Shown here: positions 1-4,819 of the stretch, one piece after another
Position numbering within the stretch: the stretch's first letter is position 1
Layout: each line of letters opens with the position of its first letter
Assembly: GCA_015486145.1 (NCBI GenBank)
Contig: WFSH01000238.1
Span: forward strand, 1 to 5,802
Length of the DNA stretch: 5,802 bases
Direction: 5' to 3'
From: Mesoaciditogaceae bacterium
GTDB taxonomy: Bacteria; Thermotogota; Thermotogae; Mesoaciditogales; Mesoaciditogaceae
Position numbers and translations under genes: made by a program
The notes under the pieces: generated by a model
Database searches by the model: none
What the model saw: only the letters and a program-made list of their open reading frames with translations
What the model was told of the DNA's origin: nothing

Positions 1-2165
1 CTTATGAGCTTCCCCTTTCTAAAACCGATTGTGTTAGTTGTGGACAATGCGCCACGATATGTCCGGTTGGTGCTATAGTTGAGAAACCGTCTATAGGTAA
101 GGCACGATGGTGGGAGACAAAGAAAACAAAAACGACTTGTGTGTATTGTGGTGTTGGATGTCAACTGGATGTATACGTGGATCCAAAAAAGAATGATATT
201 GTTAGAATAAAGGCCTCCGAAGAGAATCCCGAAGTAAATGATGGCGTGGCCACATGTGTAAAGGGAAAATTTGGTTACGAATTTGTCAATCATCCAGATA
301 GGTTGAAAGCGCCGATGATGAGAAAAGATGGAAAATTGGTCATTGCTGATTGGGATGAAGCACTTGATTACACTGCAAGAAGGTTGATGGAAATAAAGGA
401 AAAGTACGGACCAGATTCCATCGCTTTTCTTTCTTCCGCAAGATGTACGAATGAGGAGAATTACCTTTTGCAAAAAATAGCTCGTGCCGTTGTGGGAACT
501 AACAACGTAGATCATTGTGCGAGGCTTTGTCATGCATCCACGGTTACCGGTTTGGCAAGAACTTTGGGAAGTGGAGCCATGACCAACAATTTGTTAGACA
601 TTCTCGAAGCAGACGTTATTCTTTTGACCGGGTCTAATCCAACGGAAAATCATCCCGTTTATGGCTCAAGAATCAAAAGGGCAGTTCGTGAAGGAGCCAA
701 ACTCATCGTTGCCGATCCACGAAAGATCGAATTGGTTGATTACGCAACGCAGTGGATAAGACATTTACCCGGCACGGATACGGCTCTCTTTAACGGAATA
801 CTGAATGTGATAATACGAGAAGGTCTTTACGATGAGGAATTCGTCAGCAGTCGCACTGAAGGGTTTGAAGAACTCAAAGCGGTTGTCAAAAAATACACGC
901 CTGAGTATGTTTCTCGTGTAACGAACGTGCCTGCTGAAGACATAGTGAAAGCCGCTAGACTGTATGGAAATGCAAAAAACGCCGCCATCGTATATGCCAT
1001 GGGAATAACTCAACACGTGAGCGGAACTGCCAACGTCACGTCTTTGGCGAATCTTGCCATGGCAACGGGCAATCTTGGCAGGCCAGGAACAGGGGTAAAT
1101 CCACTTCGTGGGCAAGGAAATGTTCAAGGTGCTTGCGATCTCGGTGCGTTACCGAACGTGTATCCCGGTTATCAGAAAGTAACGGACGAAGATGTGCGCA
1201 GGAAATTTGAAAAAGCGTGGGATGTGGAAAAATTACCCTCCGAGAAAGGTTTAACAGTTGTGGAAATGATGAATGCCATTCTCGACGGTAAGATAAAAGC
1301 ACTATTCATAATGGGAGAAAATCCGAGGATGAGTGATCCTGATGCCCTTCACGTTGAAAAGGCACTTAAAAGTCTTGAATTCATGGTGAGCATTGACATA
1401 TTTCCGAATGAAACCAACAAATATGCGGATGTTATTTTGGCAGCATCAAGTGGTTTTGAAAAGGACGGTACTTTTACCAACACCGAGAGAAGAGTTCAGA
1501 GGGTAAGGGCAGTTATGAACCCCGTGGGAAATTCAAAACCTGATTGGATAATACTTGAAGAAATTTCAAACAGGATGGGCTACAAGATGGAGTATAAGCA
1601 CCCATCTGAGATAATGGATGAAATAGCCACCATTACGCCTATATACGGTGGCATATCGTACGATAGAATAGAACATAAAGGTGTACAGTGGCCTTGTCCA
1701 TCTCCAGATCATCCAGGGACACCTATATTACATGTTGAGAAATTTGCCCGGCCAAATGGAAAAGGAAAATTTATTCCGGTTGAATTTGTCGAACCGCCAG
1801 AATTACCAGACGATGAATATCCGTTTTATTTGTCTACAGGTAGAATACTTTATCATTATCACACCGGAACCATGACGAGACGAGTTAAGGGAATTGAAAA
1901 GCTGAGGCCGGAACTTGAAATAGAAATAAATCCGTTGGATGCTGAAAAGCTTGGCATATCATCTGGCGACACCATCAAAGTCACTTCAAGAAGAGGGTCG
2001 ATCTCTGGAAAAGCAAAGATTACCAAACGTTCCATGGAAGGTATGGTGTTTATACCGTTTCATTATTCAGAAGCTCCCGCAAACGATCTAACACTTGCCG
2101 TACTCGATCCCATTGCAAAGATACCAACGTACAAAGTTGCGGCTGTAAAAGTAGAGAAGGTTTGA
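1..2165 (+). CDS. fdhA: Formate dehydrogenase catalytic (alpha) subunit, 5'-truncated by the window
   Basis: Catalytic subunit of a molybdenum/tungsten bis-pterin formate dehydrogenase (formate to CO2, or the reverse), probably cytoplasmic. The frame is open from base 3 with no credible start, so the gene begins upstream; the GTG at 141 lies inside the cluster motif and is not a start. 720 residues are visible. In order: a ferredoxin-type CVSCGQCATICP motif (visible residues 10-20); the catalytic domain's 4Fe-4S Cys set at 46, 49, 53 and 85, with Lys87 next to it; the active site HCARLCH with Cys176 (bases 528-530) where some enzymes have selenocysteine; Arg369 in NPLRGQGNVQGACDLG; and a complete C-terminal molybdopterin dinucleotide-binding domain (about 606-715). 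The NuoG-like N-terminal module suggests electron transfer to NAD or ferredoxin partners (inference). Partner subunits would lie upstream. The fdhD gene downstream supports the call. Confidence 0.95.
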   Translation, partial: YELPLSKTDCVSCGQCATICPVGAIVEKPSIGKARWWETKKTKTTCVYCGVGCQLDVYVDPKKNDIVRIKASEENPEVNDGVATCVKGKFGYEFVNHPDRLKAPMMRKDGKLVIADWDEALDYTARRLMEIKEKYGPDSIAFLSSARCTNEENYLLQKIARAVVGTNNVDHCARLCHASTVTGLARTLGSGAMTNNLLDILEADVILLTGSNPTENHPVYGSRIKRAVREGAKLIVADPRKIELVDYATQWIRHLPGTDTALFNGILNVIIREGLYDEEFVSSRTEGFEELKAVVKKYTPEYVSRVTNVPAEDIVKAARLYGNAKNAAIVYAMGITQHVSGTANVTSLANLAMATGNLGRPGTGVNPLRGQGNVQGACDLGALPNVYPGYQKVTDEDVRRKFEKAWDVEKLPSEKGLTVVEMMNAILDGKIKALFIMGENPRMSDPDALHVEKALKSLEFMVSIDIFPNETNKYADVILAASSGFEKDGTFTNTERRVQRVRAVMNPVGNSKPDWIILEEISNRMGYKMEYKHPSEIMDEIATITPIYGGISYDRIEHKGVQWPCPSPDHPGTPILHVEKFARPNGKGKFIPVEFVEPPELPDDEYPFYLSTGRILYHYHTGTMTRRVKGIEKLRPELEIEINPLDAEKLGISSGDTIKVTSRRGSISGKAKITKRSMEGMVFIPFHYSEAPANDLTLAVLDPIAKIPTYKVAAVKVEKV

Positions 2166-2200
2166 ATTCTCCATCCGATCGGCGAGAAATATCTTTTGGA

Positions 2201-3139
2201 TTACAGAAGCCAGTGTGATAGGTCTCTCTTGATTAGATCTTGAAGTTTGAGTATATTTTCTTTGTAAAGAGTTTGAAGATATTCTTTGGTTTCTGGTTTC
2301 ATTTCAGGGCTTTCAAGATTTTTAGCCCTTATTTTTTCTACCCAACTCACGATTTTTATACCTTTTTTTGGGAAAAGCGTGTTTACAACGGGCTCTAACA
2401 CACTTCCAAGTGTGTTAGCTTTTTTTAGAGTGGCACTGAACATTTTACTCTTTGGAACGCCGGAAACGTTGTATTTAACACTGACATCTGGAACGAAAGA
2501 GGGATCTACCTCTAAGAATTCGTATGTTTCTTTTACCACTTTCAAAGGGTTCTTCTCGAGATCATCGGTTAGAAATATCTTGACACGTTTGAATTCTTTT
2601 ATGTAATCTTTGACCTGCTCGTAGTAAAAACCGACGTCTTTATAGAACCAGATAAATTCCCAATTGTTTTTTATTCTTTCATCTTCTAACTGCAGACCCT
2701 TTTCAAAACTTACAAATTCTCTCCCATCCCTGACAAGATGTTTATAAGCTGAGAATGCTCTGAACACCGGATTTCTAAGCAGTATTATGATCTTTGGCTC
2801 ACCGAGATAGCGCTTTATGTAACCGATCGTTTTTTGATGATAGTAAAGATTATCGACGCTTGCCTCTCCTATTGCTTTCCTTTCCGGTGTTACCCATTTG
2901 AAGAGATTTTTATATTCGTCAAAGGTTTTGATCATGCGTTTTTCTACTTTGTCATCACCGATTCCATTAAGTGGAAACTTCAAAAATTGTGCGGTGAAAA
3001 ATTTTGGCTCTTTGACAGGGCTCATGTAAATTTGAGGATGTTGTTTTAAATAATAATTGAGAGATGTCGTGCCACTTTTGGCCGCACCCACTATCAAAAA
3101 ATTTGGAAGTGCTATATTTCTGGAACGATCTTTGCTCAA
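2201..3139 (-). CDS. PAPS-dependent sulfotransferase family protein
   Basis: Sulfotransferase-domain protein (Sulfotransfer_1 type) moving a sulfuryl group from PAPS to an unknown acceptor, probably a glycan or other envelope molecule. With the chosen start it has 312 residues. The 5'-phosphosulfate loop is near the N-terminus (VGAAKSGTTSL, about 17-27), followed by QHPQIYMSPVKEPKFF, usual for the family. The 3'-phosphate-binding segment is LLRNPVFRAFSAY (about 120-132). The C-terminus ends with the family's typical RDLSHWL. No signal peptide or membrane segment is seen. A GTG at 3151 would add four residues but sits inside the Shine-Dalgarno; the TTG at 3139 has AGGTGG eight bases ahead and is preferred. 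It converges on fdhA with a 35-base gap and lies alone, without sulfate-activation or glycan genes nearby, so the substrate cannot be inferred. Confidence 0.88.
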   Translation of the reverse strand: MSKDRSRNIALPNFLIVGAAKSGTTSLNYYLKQHPQIYMSPVKEPKFFTAQFLKFPLNGIGDDKVEKRMIKTFDEYKNLFKWVTPERKAIGEASVDNLYYHQKTIGYIKRYLGEPKIIILLRNPVFRAFSAYKHLVRDGREFVSFEKGLQLEDERIKNNWEFIWFYKDVGFYYEQVKDYIKEFKRVKIFLTDDLEKNPLKVVKETYEFLEVDPSFVPDVSVKYNVSGVPKSKMFSATLKKANTLGSVLEPVVNTLFPKKGIKIVSWVEKIRAKNLESPEMKPETKEYLQTLYKENILKLQDLIKRDLSHWLL

Positions 3140-3147
3140 AATCTTAA

Positions 3148-3153
3148 CCACCT
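3148..3153 (-). promoter_or_regulatory. Ribosome-binding site that decides the sulfotransferase start
   Basis: On the minus strand AGGTGG (within AAAGGTGG) is followed by eight bases and then TTG at 3139-3137. This spacing is ideal, while the in-frame GTG at 3151-3149 overlaps the site itself. It is the main reason for choosing the TTG start. Confidence 0.65.
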
Positions 3154-3399
3154 TTAGTTATTAAACTATTTTTGATTTTTTAAAAAACCACGAATTCCCT
3201 TCTATTTTTTCGCCGGTCAAACTCAATTTCTCGGCCTTATACGATTCAACAACTTATTTTACTTAATTGTATGTACAAATTCTACGACTTCGCGGTTAAG
3301 AAAGGTGGAGATTTTTTTGACAAATAATGTGTTTGAAATGTTACGAACGGCTTAGCATGTGCGCTTTTTGCCTTTTGTATCTTGTCACAACAATGATTA
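3154..3399. other. Intergenic region between the sulfotransferase and fdhD, no recognised gene
   Basis: About 250 AT-rich bases separating two minus-strand genes. I see no convincing promoter for the sulfotransferase, no RNA gene and no strong terminator after fdhD. The only notable item is a plus-strand AAAGGTGGAG at 3301-3310, six bases ahead of a TTG that opens 12 codons (MTNNVFEMLRTA) and stops at 3353-3355. The gap is long enough that the sulfotransferase probably has its own promoter rather than being co-transcribed with fdhD, but this is inference. Confidence 0.5.
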
Positions 3400-4101
3400 T
3401 CAAATAACTCTCTCCGGATGCGTGTAAATGTTGGCACGTTTTCCCCTTACAAAACCGATGAGTGTGATACCGTGCTTTTCAGCTGACTTTACAGCTTTGT
3501 CAGTAACAGCTGATTTTGTAATCACAGCTGAGATCCCAAGTGTTGCACAGTTTTCGACGATCTTTGAATTTGCCCGACCACTTGCAAAAAGTACTGGGTT
3601 TCTCATTTCCCCTGTATTGAGAAGTATGTACCCCATGCATTTTTCTACCGCATTGTGGCGTCCAATGTCTTCAGCAACGTACAAGAATTTCTTCTTGTAA
3701 AGATCGAAAACTCCGACGGTATGAGATCCGCCGGTTTCTTTAAAAAGCGAAGAAAACGTCAATAATTCCACCGTTTTTTCGAAGATCAAGTCTTTAGGGA
3801 TCGTGTATTCATTCGGATAGTTTTTAATGGCTACTGTCACCGTTGATTCGTTTGAGGTGCTGACGTTCACCTCGTTTCCATTTATTTCTATATCCAAGTT
3901 AAAGCCACTTGTTATGAGTTTTTTTGCATATAGATTTCCAACGGCTAAATATTCAAGATCATTTGGCGTGCAAGAAACTTCAGAAACGATCTTACCGTTG
4001 AGCAGTATTTGCACCTTGACTTCTGTTACAACACTATCCTTTCTTATTTCTTTTGTACCGTCTGTCAGTCTCCATATGTGAATTTCCCTCTTTTTTTCCA
4101 T
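3400..4101 (-). CDS. fdhD: FdhD-family accessory protein for formate dehydrogenase
   Basis: FdhD is required for formate dehydrogenase activity. In E. coli it passes sulfur from the desulfurase IscS to the molybdenum cofactor before insertion. This protein has 233 residues from the ATG. Family landmarks: CTPNDLEYLAVGNL (44-57), TGGSH (123-127), EDIGRHNAVEK (144-154), SGRANSKIV (174-182), then the C-terminal helix-strand region ending in the usual IYTHPERV. Odd: the CGVCG-type loop normally between the first landmark and TGGxH, containing the two sulfur-transfer cysteines of the E. coli protein, is absent. The segment there (about 85-122) has no Cys, and the protein is shorter than the roughly 270 residues usual for E. 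coli-type FdhD. No frameshift is evident. A TTG at 4110 would add three residues but abuts the Shine-Dalgarno, so the ATG is preferred. It probably serves the fdhA product. Confidence 0.92.
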   Translation of the reverse strand: MEKKREIHIWRLTDGTKEIRKDSVVTEVKVQILLNGKIVSEVSCTPNDLEYLAVGNLYAKKLITSGFNLDIEINGNEVNVSTSNESTVTVAIKNYPNEYTIPKDLIFEKTVELLTFSSLFKETGGSHTVGVFDLYKKKFLYVAEDIGRHNAVEKCMGYILLNTGEMRNPVLFASGRANSKIVENCATLGISAVITKSAVTDKAVKSAEKHGITLIGFVRGKRANIYTHPERVI

Positions 4102-4111
4102 GAAAAACAAA

Positions 4112-4119
4112 CCTTTCTC
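4112..4119 (-). promoter_or_regulatory. Ribosome-binding site of fdhD
   Basis: Minus-strand GAGAAAGG lies 10 bases ahead of the ATG at 4101-4099. The alternative TTG at 4110 would be only one base from it, too close for use, so this site selects the ATG. Confidence 0.55.
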
Positions 4120-4222
4120 AAAACTTCTCGAATTTCAAACCTCTATCGAGATCGTTTTGGCAGAGCTTTCAGGATGTTTAAACGTTTTTTTGAACAGAGC
4201 GCGAATGTTTTCTTTAAGCTGT

Positions 4223-4251
4223 ATTATGCTAACACAAAATCTGAAAATAAA
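4223..4251 (-). promoter_or_regulatory. Possible fdhD promoter (weak)
   Basis: On the minus strand a CATAAT (-10-like, plus coordinates 4223-4228) has TTTATT (4246-4251) 17 bases upstream. The -10 matches the consensus in five of six positions, the -35 in three. It lies about 120 bases before the fdhD start, leaving a long leader. The rest of 4120-4338 shows no gene or structured RNA that I recognise. Confidence 0.25.
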
Positions 4252-4338
4252 GAAAGTTGGATCTCTTCACGATAGTGTGGGTGACATTTTTTAAATAACA
4301 CATGCTTTGACATTTCAGACCGCTTTACAAGCGATTCA

Positions 4339-4504
4339 ATTTTTTGAAGCCTTGTCAAAACTGATTCGCTCTTATATTTGGAATCTTTGACCACAACGTC
4401 TTCCTGAAAGTTCCGTAGGAACTATTCAGGATCTCTAATAATATAACTGTACAAAACAAAGATTCCGGCTCGCAGGCCGGAATGACAAAAGGCATTTCAA
4501 AAAT
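4339..4504. repeat. Nested palindromic element, MITE/REP-like
   Basis: Several inverted repeats are nested around one centre. The outer arms are 4339-4357 and 4483-4504, complementary apart from a few indels (each holds a GCC-TT-GTCA core and a T-run plus GAA). Next is a perfect 10-base pair, GGAATCTTTG (4380-4389) with CAAAGATTCC (4457-4466). Inside is a hairpin at 4402-4431 (TCCTGAA/TTCAGGA and GTTCC/GGAAC, loop GTA). A separate perfect hairpin is ATTCCGGC (4462-4469), loop TCGCAG, GCCGGAAT (4476-4483), which competes with the 10-base pair. The minus strand can be read through as ...FVIPACEPESLF..., a string I recall from repeat-derived spurious proteins, so I do not call a gene. Only one copy is in the window; no target-site duplication is evident. 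Confidence 0.65.
4462..4483. repeat. Perfect 8-bp GC-rich hairpin inside the element
   Basis: ATTCCGGC and GCCGGAAT pair perfectly around a six-base loop. Sequences like ATTCCGG...CCGGAAT followed by GAC are a common dispersed palindrome in bacterial genomes (recalled, not searched). There is no T-run after it on the plus strand, so it is not a standard terminator in that direction. Confidence 0.6.
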
Positions 4505-4744
4505 GACGAAGTGAACGGCGGATATCATGCTTGGTGCCCAGCTTTGCCAGGTTGTCATATTCAAGGTGAAACGAAAAAGGAAGCTTTGAATAATTTGCAA
4601 GATGCGATAAAACTGTACGTAGAATCCTTGAAAGAACATGGAGAACCAATTCCCCAAGATGTTGCAAGGGTACTTCAACAACAAGGTAGCTGTTCCCAAT
4701 CAGAACAACATACACAAAGAGTACTACGTCTCACTACAGGATGA
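4499..4744 (+). pseudogene. hicB: HicB-type antitoxin remnant, N-terminus lost
   Basis: The reading frame encodes a HicB-like domain: KNDEVNGGYHAWCPALPGCH, then QGETKKEALNNLQDAI, KLYVESLKEHGEPIPQDV. Intact HicB antitoxins start with a first strand like MKYTVIIEKDE before GGY; this strand is missing. Upstream the frame runs through the palindromic element to a TAA at 4439-4441 without an ATG, and the GTG at 4511 has no Shine-Dalgarno and falls inside the conserved domain. No hicA toxin is found on either side. The C-terminus after PQDVARV is Gln/Ser-rich and unlike the family; another frame, entered around CAACAACAAG (near 4677-4686), reads KVAVPNQ and ends at 4757, hinting at a frameshift. 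Most likely a decayed toxin-antitoxin gene. A short functional protein from GTG 4511 (77 residues) is possible but unlikely. Confidence 0.7.
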
Positions 4745-4763
4745 ACCTAATGAGTGATTTCAA

Positions 4764-4808
4764 TTCGGTTGACATTTATCATATTTATTATGTATAATGT
4801 AAACCGAA
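4764..4808 (+). promoter_or_regulatory. Inverted-repeat operator enclosing the XRE-ImmA promoter
   Basis: Left arm TTCGGTTGACATT (4764-4776) and right arm AATGTAAACCGAA (4796-4808) are inverted repeats matching at 12 of 13 positions, with 19 bases between. The left arm contains the -35 hexamer. The right arm overlaps the end of the -10 and reaches the Shine-Dalgarno. A bound dimer, or two dimers, would block polymerase, so autorepression by the XRE protein encoded directly downstream is the natural guess. It is unlikely to act as an RNA hairpin since the left arm lies upstream of the expected transcript start. Confidence 0.65.
4769..4798 (+). promoter_or_regulatory. Consensus sigma-70-type promoter for the XRE-ImmA gene
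   Basis: TTGACA at 4769-4774 and TATAAT at 4793-4798, both exact consensus, with an 18-base spacer. Transcription would start near 4805, giving a leader of only about 15 bases before the ATG at 4820. It is by far the strongest promoter in the window, which fits a gene kept off by a repressor at the surrounding inverted repeat. Confidence 0.85.
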
Positions 4809-4813
4809 GGAGG
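4807..4813 (+). promoter_or_regulatory. Ribosome-binding site of the XRE-ImmA gene
   Basis: AAGGAGG with six bases to the ATG at 4820, close to ideal. It overlaps the outer edge of the right operator arm by two bases. Confidence 0.85.
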
Positions 4814-4819
4814 AAATCC

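Noticed and set aside
141..2165. GTG at 141 as the start of the formate dehydrogenase gene
   Set aside because: The frame is open upstream to base 3 and encodes a ferredoxin motif and the first Cys of the catalytic 4Fe-4S cluster, so this GTG is internal.
2161..2200. Bidirectional terminator between fdhA and the sulfotransferase
   Set aside because: TTCTC/GAGAA around CCGATCGG makes only a weak, interrupted stem with no T-run on either strand.
3317..3345. Plus-strand promoter from TTGACA at 3317
   Set aside because: No -10-like hexamer occurs at 16-18 bases; the TTGACA coincides with the start of the 12-codon frame.
4100..4294. Plus-strand 64-codon frame divergent from fdhD
   Set aside because: No Shine-Dalgarno, no recognisable domain, and its start overlaps the fdhD start codon; it looks like a chance open frame.
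4307..4335. Plus-strand promoter from TTGACA at 4307 to drive hicB
   Set aside because: No acceptable -10 at the right distance.
4339..4504. CRISPR array or tRNA in the structured region before hicB
   Set aside because: There are no regularly spaced direct repeats and no cloverleaf; the structure is nested inverted repeats only.
4355..4699. Minus-strand frame of 114 codons containing FVIPACEPES
   Set aside because: It reads through the palindromic element and the antisense of hicB. No ribosome site is seen, and such strings recur as repeat-derived spurious proteins.
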